From Ampullaceana balthica (lineage: Eukaryota; Mollusca; Gastropoda; Lymnaeidae), in assembly GCA_944989445.1 (NCBI GenBank), contig CALYLW010000058.1, forward strand, positions 913,501 to 977,500: DNA of 64,000 nt, written 5' to 3'. The stretch's first letter is position 1. Every line of letters begins with the position of its first letter. This document shows positions 34,230 through 46,390 of this stretch, piece by piece. A model generated the notes under the pieces. That model saw nothing but the letters and a program-made list of their open reading frames with translations. It was not told the origin of the DNA and did no database searches. A program made the translations under genes and the position numbers.

Positions 34230-36453
34230 TCTAATATATAAAGCTCAAATGTTTGTATGTTTGTATGTTTGTATGTTTCACTTTTCGACTTTCTGTTAGA
34301 CAATCACGGGAAAACCAAATGACGGACGGGGACCAAATTTGGCAGGACGGTTCCTTTTACCCTGAAGGTGGTTTTAAGATAGTTTTTGTAATTGTCCCTT
34401 TTGCCCAAATGCCGTAAATTAAATAATCAGAAAATGCAGAGACAAAGAATAAAAAATTTAACCTCATTTCTGTATTGAACAAATTTACGCGGGCGTTCAA
34501 ATGCCGTTCAAAGCGAGTTACTTTTGGTGACGTTTTTTTCCCCAATGCCAATACTTTATTTTCAGCCGTGCGCATTTGAAAAAATATTATGTCTAATTAC
34601 GGTGCACACATTTTCGTGTACGCTTCATAATTTGAGCTGTGTAGTACAAAGAATTGTCATTTTCTTTACTGTTACTTTCTATATATTAGATAGACACGTA
34701 AACATATTTAATTACAACTGCCACACGATGCATTAGATTTAATTGTTTACACGTTTAAATTTAATTGCGAATTTGTTTTAATTATCTTCTGTTCCATAAC
34801 TCGACATTTAATGAAAAACCTATTTATGTAATAATTGTGTCAGTATTTTTTTCAAGGCTTCATTTTTAGCGATGCACGTTTTAAAATCTTTTATCGCCTG
34901 ATTACTGTGCGCACATTTTCGTGTACGCATCTTAAATTTAGCTGTGTCCTATTAATATAACATTTATATTTTGTTTGTCTTTTACATAAGCTGTTGTCTT
35001 TTACATAAACTATACACTTATACTATTTAAACTTAGGCTACCGGACTTATTAACATAAGTAGATTAAACTAAATAAAGTGATCCTGAAAACGCTTAATTA
35101 TTTTGTATTGCGAATTGAATATGTTATGTTCATTCCTTTGATGATGGATTAACATAGGCCATTTATAAAATCGATTATTGTGATGGTTTCACATGCGTTT
35201 TTAACATAAAATTGATTTGTTTTAATTAGGAATATAGCCTAATTTTTTTTATTTATCTTTATTATCTTTATCTCATAGACGCTGTTGCAAATATTGTATT
35301 AATTACAATTGTGTTACATTGCAGTGTCGTAAATATATAAGAGCTTTTTTAGTGACGACAGTGGCAGAGATCGTTTGGAAAAATGTCAACAAAGCAGTGG
35401 CCTTTTTTTAATGGATACAAACAAACAAACATAAAAATATCAACTGAGCTTTATATATTACATATGCGTTTTAAATTATTTTATTTCAATTATTTTCACG
35501 ATGCATTGTATTAATATTTTACATGCAATGAATAAAATTGGGATTTTAAAAAAAGTTATTTCATAACTCGACATTTAATTAAAAACCATAGATGTAGCGA
35601 GTTTATTTTATGTTGAAAGTGATGGCCTATGTCAAATATACTTACACTTTAAAACAGTTTACTTAAGCTTTATATACACTATACATTATAAACTTTCGAT
35701 ACCAAATTTATTAACAAAACTTGACTAAATTTAATGAAGTGATCCTGAAAACGCTTAATTAATATGAATTGCGAATTGAATATGTTTTTATGTTCATTCC
35801 TTTGTATTCAGAATAGCACAGGCCATTTCTAAAATTGCCCTTTAATCATTTTTAAGATGCACTTATGAACAGACGGTTGAATCTTTTTTTTTCATTTTTA
35901 TTTTATTTTTCATATATAAAATCTGGTGTGTTTGTGTGCATTGAATATAATTTACAAAATATGATGTCTTATCCGAAATAGGGAACAAAAAAATGATTCC
36001 TTTTTGAAATTATACACATTGCTTATAAACCGTAAATATAAATCTTAAAATATAGAGACATAAAAATGTTAAATATTATTTCCCTGTGAAAACAATTGTG
36101 AATACGTCAAAAGGAGGAGTTATTTTGGTCCAGTACATTTACTTTATAACAAGACTTTATTTCATGCGGCCAGCTTTCTATATTGTCTAAATATGGTGTG
36201 CACATTTTTTGATATCATTTTAATACGACCGGTTTATTATAAAAAAAAATATTTTAGAAAGTACATTTATAATTTTGTTTATTTGCGCCATGATTCACTT
36301 AGCTTTTGCCTTTTAAAGGGATAGTGCCACATGTTCTCTATCTCATAGATGTGGTTACAAATATTATATAACTTACAATTGTAATCAACCATCAACTAAT
36401 ACTTGGATAAAGGGTCAGCACACTCCCGCTACAAAGTGCGGGTATTTTTCAAG
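34230..36453 (+). mobile_element. non-autonomous Helitron-like element
   Basis: The 5' end TCTAATATATAAAGCTCAAA follows host A. The 3' side has a hairpin CCCGCTACAAAGTGCGGG followed by TATTTTTCAAG and host T; the last four bases read CAAG, one change from CTAG. The interior has a roughly 650-bp tandem duplication (CCTGAAAACGCTTAATTA at 35086 and 35744) and no coding frame. Confidence 0.6.
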
Positions 36454-37899
36454 TATATATATATATATAAATATTTAAATATGTTTGTGTGTGTATGAAT
36501 GTCCTTTATAGCTGTCTAAACCATTCACCCGATCGTCATGAAACTTTTCAAGACTGTTGAGTATGCTCCCGGGATGGTAACTATCACTTTTTTCAAAATT
36601 TAACACTCATGGGACGCCGGGGCCCCATATCGTCATGTTTTGCTTATACGAGCTATATAAAAATTAGTTTAAGCTTTAGCTACTGTGTAAATTATTGGAT
36701 CTTAACCAAAATGTGTATATGACAACTTGATAGCCAATATTAAAATAATATAGGGCACTAAACTGCTAATATTCATTCCTTTGGGGCTGGGGGCCCAAAA
36801 ATTCACATTTTTAAGCGTTTAAGATTTTATTCACCATTCAGTCATTAACAATCTTGACAAATTATGACACATGTATCAATTATTATACTTATTGAAATGA
36901 ACAGATGTTTTGAAATTTATATCTTGCCCAGAATGGGCCCAGGGACCCTTAATGTCGTTTTTATCTTATATGAGCTATAAAAAAAATATTTTCTACGTTA
37001 GCTACTTAGTAAATTAATAGATCTTCACCAAATTTTTGCACACAAAAATTTGGTAGCCTATATTAAAATACTATAGACACTGAACTTCTAATGCCAATAT
37101 CTTCGTGGCCGGGGCCCCAAATATCTTTTTTCGTATATGTTTAAGACATTTTTCCTATTTACTTTTTAAAGAGCTTGAGAAATATAGCCACAATAAAAAT
37201 GAACTAAAATGAACAGGTTTTTGAAATTGACCTCTTGCACCGAATGGGCCAGGGCCCCTTAAGGCTATTTTCCCCCTATTGTAGGTATATAAAAAGTAGT
37301 TTAAGAGTTAGATATTGAGAAATAAACTGGATTTTGACAAAACTTAGAATATAAAAACTTAAGAGCCCATATTACTATAGGGCACTGAACTCTTAATTTC
37401 CATTCCTTCGAAAAAGTCTTTTTACTGAACTTTAATCATTGTATTCCCTATTCAATTTTACACGATATTGAGGAATATATATTAAGTACAATAGATAAAA
37501 ACAACATTAAGGGCCCCAGGGCCCATTCTGGGCAAAGATATATAGTTCAAAACACCTGCTAATTTCAATTTGTATAATAATGGATACATGTGTCATTATT
37601 TGTCAAGATTGTTAATGACTGAATAGTGAAAAAAAATCTTAAACGTTTAAGAAATGAGTACAATGGCAATAAAAAAAACTATAATATCACTCATTTTGGG
37701 GCCGGGGCCCTTAATATCGTTTCTTCTTTTGTACGCTATTTAATGATTAATTTATTTATCCGTTTGCTATGAAACTTGGATTTTTTTTTCACACTTCCAC
37801 GAAGATTTCTTCAGGATTATTTTTAAACATACCACTCATTGTTTTCTTTAAATTTATTCCTTTTTACTTTGATCGTTGCAACGCTCGACGGGTCTACTA

Positions 37900-37900
<1 letters not shown>
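36454..37900 (+). mobile_element. second Helitron-like element, directly downstream
   Basis: The 3' end GATCGTTGCAACGCTCGACG then GGTCTACTAG|T is shared with 21123-21225. The 5' region (ATTCACCCGATCGTCATGAA) matches the inverse of 32380-32525. The middle consists of three or four diverged roughly 300-bp blocks (GGGCCC, TATTAAAATAATATAGGGCAC). The 5' terminus is not resolved because it abuts a TA tract. Confidence 0.5.
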
Positions 37901-37978
<78 letters not shown>

Positions 37979-38029
37979 GATTGATGGATAAATGCATGGA
38001 TGGATGGATGGATGGATGGATGGATGTAC
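37901..38029. repeat. (TA)n and (GATG)n microsatellites
   Basis: (TA)n at about 37901-37973, followed by ATGGATGGATGG-type repeat to about 38025. Confidence 0.95.
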
Positions 38030-38079
38030 GTTCGAACAAACCCCCTTCTGCGAATGTGTGCCCTTTTGTTGTAACAAAT

Positions 38080-38960
38080 AGATCTTGACATTATTGAGAG
38101 ATTTGGGGATCCGACTAAAGAATATGAAGGGCCAGTGTTATGATGGCGCTGCATCTATGTCGGGCGCTGTCGAGTTCAAGCGAGTATTCTGCGAGAGGCC
38201 CCTTTGGCAGTATACACACACTGCAGCAACCAGGCTTGAAGGAATAACAGTCGAACTTCAGAAAGAAGCGATTGACATAATTCAGGCTATGTCACTTATT
38301 GAAAACGTCAAGCAAGAGTTTAGAGAGATTAGAACAAATGTAGATTATTATTTTCAAAACACTTATGATCATATCATTATCATGGCGTAGTCTGTAGGAG
38401 CTGAAGCCTCAATGCCCAGAATTGCTAAGCAGCAAATCTACCGAAGAAATGTGTGCGTAGAAACGCCAATGCAACACTATCTGCGGAACTTAACTATTGT
38501 AAACCATTTCTGGAGCACATCATTGCTGAACTAGATATGCGGTTCGCTGGCTTAACCAGGACATCCTCACAACTGTTAGCTCTTGTGCCAAGTGCTGTTA
38601 GAAATTGTATGTATGAAGATCTGAAAGGCGATGTGGATTTATATGAGCAAGATGTGCCTTCACCAGTGGGTGGAAATTGAGAATCAGCCAAAGGGAAGAG
38701 TCAAAGCTACCAAAAATTGCACGAAAGCTATAAAACATTGCAATGAATCGATGTATCCGAATATTTATTGCTTACTGAAAATCGGGTGTGTGATTCCTTT
38801 GACTTCCTTCGCGTGTGAGCGAAGTTTCAGTGCACTCCGACGTTTGCACAATTACATGAGATGTTCAATGGGACAGGAAAGACTTACCGAGCTTGCATTT
38901 GATGCATCACTACGCTTTCAATATCAACGAAAACAGTGTTTTGCAGATATGTGTTTACAA
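38080..38960 (+). pseudogene. hAT transposase pseudogene, C-terminal half
   Basis: Motifs in order are GQCYDGAASMSGAVEFKR (about 38120-38175), RRNANATLSAELNYCKPFLEHI (38456-38525), DVDLYEQDVPSP, then, after a frameshift near 38665, CNESMYPNIYCLLKIGCVIPLTSFACERSFSALRRL and SMGQERLTELA (38730-38900). CERSFSALRRLH...MGQERL is the dimerisation domain of hAT transposases of the ZMYM1-like type. Middle sequence is deleted and frames are broken. No TIRs or duplication found around it. Confidence 0.85.
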
Positions 38961-39696
38961 AAACCCAAGGTCCCCAAGAAGGGTTTACATCGAAGATGTT
39001 CTAAAATAAACCTCATAGCATCGTGGTCATCGGCCTTGTCAGTTCTGTACCATAATGTAAGTAATTCAAATTCTTTAACTCTTGCGCATGCAGATTTCAT
39101 TATTAATAATGAAAAGAATTAATAAGAAAAGAAATGAATGATCGAGTACTTGCATTTTTTAAAAATAAAATACTATTTTGGAAACTTTTATTTACAGTGT
39201 TAATTATATTATTTATTGCATAAAAACCTACTTTCTTGGTCACTGTACGCAATTAAAACATTTTTATTATTATTATTTTTTTTTGAAAAACGAAAAAAAG
39301 ACGAGAAGTTTAATCAACGCCCCAAACAAATCATAGTTACAGAATTATTGATTAAACATTATCATCCTATTTTGAAGTCGTAGCACCATATATTGTAGGT
39401 ATCTTAACATGAAATGCCTTCGCGACAAGTTTGCGAACCCCCTTAAAAAAGTCAGGGTACGGCCTTGTAGAAGAACAAAATGCAAAGTAGTAATAATACA
39501 GTGGTCGAAATTAATAGAAATTTTAGTCGTAATAGGCCGCAGATTAAGTAAAGAACTGATGCTGAAAACTGAGAAAATGTTACCAGTTACTTAGTGTGGA
39601 AAATATGCCACACTTACAAATGACACCACAATAATAATGTCCGCATCATAAGCCTCCTTGCAGAGAAGACATTTAATTAAATTAATCCCATATAAC
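38961..39696. other. spacer, nothing recognised
   Basis: No gene seen. A plus-strand frame continues from the hAT pseudogene to about 39122 without motif support. The rest is AT-rich. Confidence 0.5.
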
Positions 39697-41655
39697 CATG
39701 GGCGTTGGGAAGGGGGGCAAGCCCCTACATTTTAGAAAAATGTCATAAAAAGGTCATTAAGTTGTTAGAATAAAACTGAACTAAATTTCCTGAAAGTTTA
39801 TTACATTGAAGACAGTTTACATATGTCAAACATAAAAAAGAATTATATCTGCAAGTATAACTTATTACATTACTGATTGTTCTAAATATTCCAGTTGTTA
39901 AAAAAATTATGTCACATTTTCAGCAAAAATCCGCAAGCTTTTATATGTATGTGTTCATCTAGTTTCACATAGATAAGGAACATTTGGAATTAGTTTTCTT
40001 TGCTGATTACTTTCTCGAAAAAACAATAAAATTGACTTAATTGTTCCTATTGTGTTTCGTACAACATTCACATTACTTAAATCGTTCACAACAAGATTAG
40101 TTTATGTGAACTGCAATGTACAAATGCTGCTTTTGGGTATTTTTTTCGAATTATTGCTTAGACTCTTCCTTCTTTACCTGCCATTGTAGAACATCCGTCG
40201 TATCCTTCACAAACAAGCTTTGTCATATCTAATCCAAATTCTAATGAATTTGTAATGATGGTGTTGGCTAAACCTTCAGATGTTCTACTGACAATTGGAA
40301 AATATCACAGGAATTCTTCTGTGACCATCATTTTTCAATTGTTTTCTTTGACAAATCTAACACCAAGCGACATCTGCTCAATGCCTCAAATGTCATTTGT
40401 CTCGTCGGCAAGTATAGAAAATGCAACTGAATTATTTGCTGCACGAACAATGTCTTCACGCAGAGAGACCCACACATTTCGATTATAGTGTTTTTGCGAG
40501 GTATTCTCAGCACTACAAGAACAAATTGACAAATGATTACCAAGAACTTCATCTCCAGATTCAACACGAAACTCCCACAGGTCATAAAAATTACCAGAAT
40601 TTGATTATTTTCCACGAAGTGCTAAAACATGCATGTAGAAAAATAGGATTGTAGAAATGATGAGACCCAGTTTGTTGCGATTTTCTTGAATTTGTCTTCT
40701 AAATGATGAGTCCAACTGCTCATATATAGAAACTGCTTTGGCTTCCAATAATGCAACAAAATTGCTTGCATCTTCATGAGAGCCTTTGTCCCATGTGCTT
40801 TGCAGGTGGCTACGTGCATCTTCGTTGAAAATCTTTATATTTTGTACATGGTTTGATGACAAATGCCCACTGAACTCCTCGAATTACTTTTTGCGGAAAC
40901 AACACGCAATATTTGCAAAAGGCACCTTTTAACATTTGCGAGTATACAAGCCACGGTCTGATAACCATGCATATCTAAAAACTAAAAACTCAGTTTCCCT
41001 CACGGTCAGCACTAAAATCATACTTTTATCAGGGGTCCAACTATCACGAATCCGCTGCAATTTCAACTTATTTGAAAGGTCGTGTGTCCAGACATACCTT
41101 CCAATATCCACTTTAGGAAATGAAGTGTCAGTGACAATCAACTTAGGAACAGTTGCTTCAGTTGTGTCTGGCCGTTGAACTTGTACTGTTGTTCTCAATG
41201 CAAATGATAAGTCAGATGCTACAGACGCCCCGAAATCTTCAAATAACGGCATTTCGGAATCCGCGATTGCTCTACTTTTCGTGTTTGTTTGTTTTTTTGA
41301 GCCTGTAAACAAATTTCTGATATCCATCTTTGGTAATCATGCAGTTTCTACACGTATATTATTTCACAGCAAAATTCAATTTTCTCGTGAGAGTGAGAAC
41401 TTAAGTTTTTAATTTATTAATATATGTTGTATTTTAGCAATTACAACACTAATTTGCAAGTCCTGTTAATTTCTAAGGCTTTTTTCGGCCCTTATGTTAT
41501 AATTAACTTGAATTTAATTGAAAATTGAACCTTTATGACATTGTACGTTAAATTAAGGTAAATGCATAAAATAAAAACATTACTTTATTTACGTTAAATT
41601 AAAGAAGTGGGTTTTTTTGCCCCCCCCCCTGGAAAAATTCCTAGCGACGCCCATG
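39697..41655 (-). mobile_element. hAT element with perfect TIR/TSD structure
   Basis: The ends CATGGGCGTTGGGAAGG and the inverse of CCTAGCGACGCCCATG are TIRs. The perfect 8-bp duplication CATATAAC flanks it (39689-39696 and 41656-41663). It carries a minus-strand transposase pseudogene that lacks the C-terminal dimerisation domain. Confidence 0.9.
39910..41327 (-). pseudogene. hAT transposase pseudogene (ZMYM1/DUF4371-like), N-terminal to central part
   Basis: Reading begins MDIRNLFTGSKK at 41327. Further motifs are VDIGRYVWTHDLS, DASNFVALLEAKA, SGNFYDLWEFRVESGDEVLGNHL, NNSVAFSILADETNDIRGIEQMSLGVRFV, GLDMTKLVCEGYDGCSTMAGK and VHCSSHKL, the order expected of ZMYM1-like hAT proteins (ADETxD and GYDG motifs, then C..H). 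At least four stops or frameshifts break it. The CERSFS dimerisation domain is not present before the element end. Confidence 0.85.
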
Positions 41656-41663
41656 CATATAAC

Positions 41664-42825
41664 TCCATACTGATGATACTGACCATACTCTTTGTCAATA
41701 GGCGACAGTTGAGAAGATAATTCGCACAATTTTTCCAATATCAATAACAAGCCTAATGAGCACAACCCGAGGAAGTTTATACGTTTTAATTATTATAGAT
41801 AATTGGTGAGGACAAATCGGGTATTTACGTACTTAATAAAATATTATCATTAGAGTTAGAGCGCACATATTTTCATATTCATATCAATAAGTTGTAAAGA
41901 TTTTCTTTCTGGCTCTAGTCGGGCCTCTTATAATTAACTCGGACGTAGACGGTAGAGGGCGCATTCCGTTAACGTGGAGTTAATCACAATTTTAAGCAGG
42001 ACATCTTAGTAAATTAAAATTAATTAGCAATATTTATTTGCTAACTATTAAGTTGACCTTACAAGGAAAAATATATAATTTTATCATTAACATAAATAGT
42101 TTATTTCCATCAAGCTAAAGGTAGACTTTTGTTTTAGGTTCACGTGGCAGTGATAGTGCGTGGCAAAGAGAAATACATAAAGACTTTTTAACCAATCACA
42201 GAAAGAGCCAAGATTTAGACAGGGACTTCACCATGTACACTATACGGACTTATTTATAGCAATGTGAATCAATAAGTTCATCTACCCTCGTCCGGTGGCA
42301 TCAACTTAATATCCACGTTGACGAGCTTACAATTCATGTTTTTTCAACGCCAGTGATTACATTTATATGTTAAAAACAAAAAGGGTACCAAACAAATAAA
42401 CGTTAAGACATTTGTTTTCACAGGAGATGATATGCGTTATTTTTGTCACTAAAACTAAAAATGGACTTTCTTACTTACGTGAATACGTGTGACGTATAGT
42501 GTATTGTATAGTATAGACTATAGTCTATAGACAGTTATATTAGTATTTATTTAGTATTATTTATTATAAATAAGTTATAGAGTTTATTGACAGTATACTT
42601 CAGTATAGTACAGTTAGTTTTAAAGATATGATAGTTGGTATTAGTATTGTATAGTATAGATAGTCATAGTCAGTCAGCATAATATTTTTATTATTAATTT
42701 ATTAAGGGTACAGAAAAACAGAGATGACCCTGATTTCAAATTATGATTATTTTCTGCCAACTTTCTATTTCAATAATTTATTTATTTACATTTATTACTT
42801 AATAACTCGGTCCTCAAATTATTAC
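41664..42825. other. AT-rich spacer
   Basis: No gene seen. Positions 42485-42690 are dominated by AGTATAGTATAGACTATAG-like simple repeats. The rest shows no feature I recognise. Confidence 0.5.
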
Positions 42826-43810
42826 TAGGCCTGTCAACTAAACGGGAACCCGGGTACCAGTTGCCGTGCAAAAAATACCCGGGTATTAAAATTGCGCCCG
42901 GGTACTTCTATCCCGACCAATGTTCCCTTTAAGGTGCGCAGTCGCGCAGATATCTGACCAGCGCAGCAGTTTAGAATTACCGCGCATCAAATCTTGTAAA
43001 ATATTGCACCATAAAATGAATGCTGCGCAACTTTGCCCACGAATTTTTTCACTTTGCAGACGGGCCAACGAACCTTAGAGGGAACATTGATGCCGACATA
43101 CTAAAAAAGCACCTGATCTATTATTGGGGTGTTTTTTTTAATATATATTTCAGTCGTTCAAAGATATTTACTCTAAAAACAAAAATAAATTAATGTTTTT
43201 TTAAAAATCTCGACAAAACAAAGAGTTGAAATTAGTTTGGGCTTGATTTAAATTTTAAAAGTCGAAGTTGAAGGTAGCGATTGGTTTATAATGATTGGTG
43301 ATGTAAACTGTCACCACCTGCCCACAGGTGTTGACGCACCTCGCTGAAACTATTTAACGAACCCGCGCCCTTTCCCGTGTAGGCCTAGCACAAAAAACTG
43401 ATTTTAATAAGACGTACAAAGTTGTCAGTATTTAAAGTTAATAAATTTAAATAGTTAATACCACTGCCTAGCGAACATAAACATTCAAGCTGTTTGGCCT
43501 ATATGACCTGACTGAACGTGACGTCATTGTTGACATTTTGTTTGAATGTTCAGTTCACTGTAGTTTAAGTTTATGAGTATGATGAGCGCATTAACAGCAG
43601 GAGTAAACGTTTGTGATGCAAAATAGTATGTTACTGGAAGCTTGCCGTTGGCTACTGTGTGATATGAGTTGCATGGGTGATGGCTAGACTGCATTGTTAA
43701 GCCGCCATGACGGCGAAAATTATATGGCATTTTAAACGGGTAACCTGGGTATCCGTTCGAAATTTGGACGGGTACCTGGGCAACTTTTTTATACAATATT
43801 GACAGCCCTA
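42826..43810. mobile_element. hAT non-autonomous element with nested MITE
   Basis: The ends TAGGCCTGTCAACTAAACGG and the inverse of TATTGACAGCCCTA form imperfect TIRs. The 8-bp duplication ATTATTAC is perfect (42818-42825 and 43811-43818). Sub-terminal repeats ACCCGGGTA occur several times. No transposase frame. Confidence 0.8.
42918..43089. mobile_element. 172-bp hAT MITE nested in the preceding element
   Basis: The ends CAATGTTCCCTTTAAGG and CCTTAGAGGGAACATTG are inverted repeats. Flanks ATCCCGAC (42910-42917) and ATGCCGAC (43090-43097) match at 7 of 8 positions. G/C-richer interior with GCGCAG motifs. Confidence 0.75.
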
Positions 43811-43818
43811 ATTATTAC

Positions 43819-44366
43819 TTAACTTAATACTATACTATATTATATGTAATACATACTATAATTTACTAAACTATAGTCTATAGTTTTAGACTATATATAG
43901 GCACTATATATAGTCTGTATAGTATACACAATCCCTTAGTAATCTAGTTAAGGCAAGGCTTATATAAACTGAAAGTAAAGATATCAGCTTTCAGTATTCA
44001 TTGTCAGCTATATTCTTAACATTTTAGGCCTATAATAATTTACTATTTTTAAAGAATGGGCAATAAGGAGTACAGCTGGTGTAATGAGAGTCACCAGTTT
44101 GAATTTCTGTGAAGTCAGGGATTTGTTCTCATGGCTAAGGGTGTCCCTGAGTCCCCCCCAGCTCCGATAGGTATCTGACATTAGTTAAGGAAACAAAGGC
44201 AGCTGTGCATTGTGCCACACAATCCCCTCATAGCTGTGGCCTGTGAACACTGTCACTTGCCAACAGGCCAGAATGGTCTGTTCATTCCTATAAGAAAGTA
44301 GGATGTAAAAATCTTTTGTGATGTTTAAAAATAAACCAATATGTAGGCCTATAAGAAAGTCATGTA
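43819..44366. other. spacer, nothing recognised
   Basis: No gene seen. Positions 44338-44366 are the left half of the target site whose unoccupied relative lies at 21997-22050. Confidence 0.5.
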
Positions 44367-45389
44367 CCGTATTTTCACGCATATTACCCTCACACGCAGA
44401 TAACCCGCCCACGCATATACCCCGCAGAATTTTTAGATCCTGTAAAGAAAATGTGGTATACGGTATAACCCGCCCACGCTTATACCCCCCACTATCCCAC
44501 CACATTTGAGAAGTCACATCAAGCTGAACCACTCTAGTCGATATTTCAAAGGCGTTTAGGTTATTTTTCTGGGGCGCCATCACAGAACACGTGTTCCGTG
44601 AAGCCACGTAAACGTCTATTTTGAGACCAAAAAATAACCTAGACAAGAAAAAGGAGTTGTTTGAAGAAGCTCTACTAAACAGCGTCCCTTTGTTGAACGC
44701 GGCGACTCTTTCTTTTTTATAAGAAAAATATTTATCCCCCCATACCACTGTGGAGGGAGTAAAGTGTGTGTGTGCGATGGCCTTTGCCAAAGCCTAGTCG
44801 GCTTCCTTTCATATGAAACATCAGACACCGCATCCATTTCATGTCGAACCTGCTGGCTGGGTTGGCTGCTGTTTGAAGGACAGTTCATTATTACAAGAAT
44901 AGATAAACTTTTTAAAGACATTGATTCAGTTATTTAAAATAGTTTTATATTAAGTATTTTAATTTACAGTTATCTCGAGCATATTATTTAGCATGTAAAA
45001 TAAAGTCATAGTTTTGAGAACACACCCTCTTTAAATTATTCTATTTAATGTCTTTGGTAAGTTGAATGACCTGCATATATATATTTTTTAGTCAAGAGAC
45101 TAATACCGTATAACAACATTTATAAACATAAATCGAAGTCTTTTTTTTAAATATTTATTTATGACATTATAAAATGAGATACGTAATATCAAACGATTAC
45201 AGGTAGATTGTGAACAAAATTATCAGAAGTTATACAGAATCTAATTTTATATTTGTGTTTTGCGAGTGCAATTGATGCATTATTCAGTTTTTAAAAATTC
45301 AGATACCCCGCCCACGGAGATACCCCCCAGGGGGGCTGCGGGTGTGTAAAATCTGGTATAACCCGCGGGTAATATGCATGAAAATACAG
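44367..45389. mobile_element. TA-target DNA transposon, non-autonomous
   Basis: The ends CCGTATTTTCACGCATATTA and the inverse of TAATATGCATGAAAATACAG form about 23-bp TIRs, flanked by TA (44365-44366, 45390-45391). Sub-terminal ATACCCCGCCCACG blocks occur near both ends. No transposase; the minus-strand frames here have no recognisable domain. Superfamily not assigned. Confidence 0.75.
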
Positions 45390-45717
45390 TAAATAAATTA
45401 AGTCATTCTTCTTTGTAACTAAGTTACATATAATAGTTGCATATATATCCATAAAACTAAATTAATAAAATGAAAATTAAACTGAAACTTTTTTCATAAG
45501 GTTAACTAATAAACACTCCTTTTCAGGTTATTGTCAAGAGATACCTCTCAGTGGAATTGTGGTAGTTGTTAAAGTTCATTTCTGTGGAATTTTTTTACTT
45601 TTCCTTATAAAAAAGACATTTCTCACTAAATATTTTTAAATTTAACCATAGAAACTCTTAAAATTGTATCCTTTATCACCTGCCATTCTTGATATTGAAA
45701 TAAAGAAAACTAAAAGG
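45390..45717. promoter_or_regulatory. 5' region of the RRBP1/KTN1 gene
   Basis: AT-rich sequence before the start codon. An in-frame stop (TAG at 45649) precedes the first ATG at 45718. A plausible 3' splice site TTTAACCATAG lies at 45651, so a 5' non-coding exon may exist further upstream. No promoter motif identified. Confidence 0.35.
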
Positions 45718-46390
45718 ATGGAGGTTGTTACAATTCTTATTGGAATTGCTGCATTTATCATATCAGCATTATTGATATACTGCATTTCTGCTGTGTCAAT
45801 GAGAGAGAAAACTTTTGAGGAAGTGATGGAAGAACAGAGACGCAGACAAGAAGAAGAACGAGAAAAAGTGAAAGCAGAGAAAAAAGCAGAAAAGGAGCAA
45901 CAGAAAAAGAAATACAAAAAAGGAAAGCAGGATAAAGTGAAAGAAAAATTAGCCCAGGTTAATGAACCTGAGTTAAAAGTTGAAACAAAAATGGTTAATT
46001 TAGAAATCGAACCAGAAATTATAGAACCTACTGAATCTTTAGGGCTCAATACTGGTGTTCGACAAAGAGGAAAAAAAGAGAAGGTAGCTAAGCCCATACT
46101 CCATAACAAAGGTGAAGTGACCCCAGTCAGTGAGAAAACTGTAGAGGTCCATCACAAGCCCATTATTCCCAAAGACGAATTGGAGCTTAAAAAAAGTCAT
46201 GAAAAAATTAATGTTGAAAAATTTGAGAAACTGAAGTCAGTTCATGCTGAAGCTCAAATAAAGGAGACCATCATTCGTCAAGATATCAAAGAAAATGTTC
46301 CACCAAAGAAACCTGAAAAAGATGAGGATAAAAAATCTAAGCAAAATACAGAGGAGGCAGAGAAGCGTTCTGCCAAGTCAAAAATATCAG
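45718..46390 (+). CDS. RRBP1: RRBP1/KTN1 exon 1 (coding)
   Basis: Residues 1-224 plus one base. Contains the start codon, the membrane anchor, the K/E-rich segment, GVRQRGKKEKVAKP and a basic/acidic tail. The donor is TCAG|GTGATA. Ends in phase 1. Starting upstream at the TTG at 45664 is unnecessary. Confidence 0.92.

Noticed and set aside
38080..41327. One hAT gene split by an inversion (38-39 kb and 40-41 kb)
   Set aside because: The minus-strand element has its own complete TIRs and 8-bp duplication that exclude the plus-strand piece; both contain the same central GYDG region, so they are two copies.
44185..44790. 201-codon minus-strand frame as a gene
   Set aside because: It runs across the inner boundary of a non-autonomous transposon and has no recognisable domain; likely chance plus module sequence.
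45664..45717. Upstream start (TTG at 45664) for RRBP1/KTN1
   Set aside because: The first ATG in frame is 45718, with good context and directly before the membrane anchor as in the family; an in-frame stop lies at 45649.
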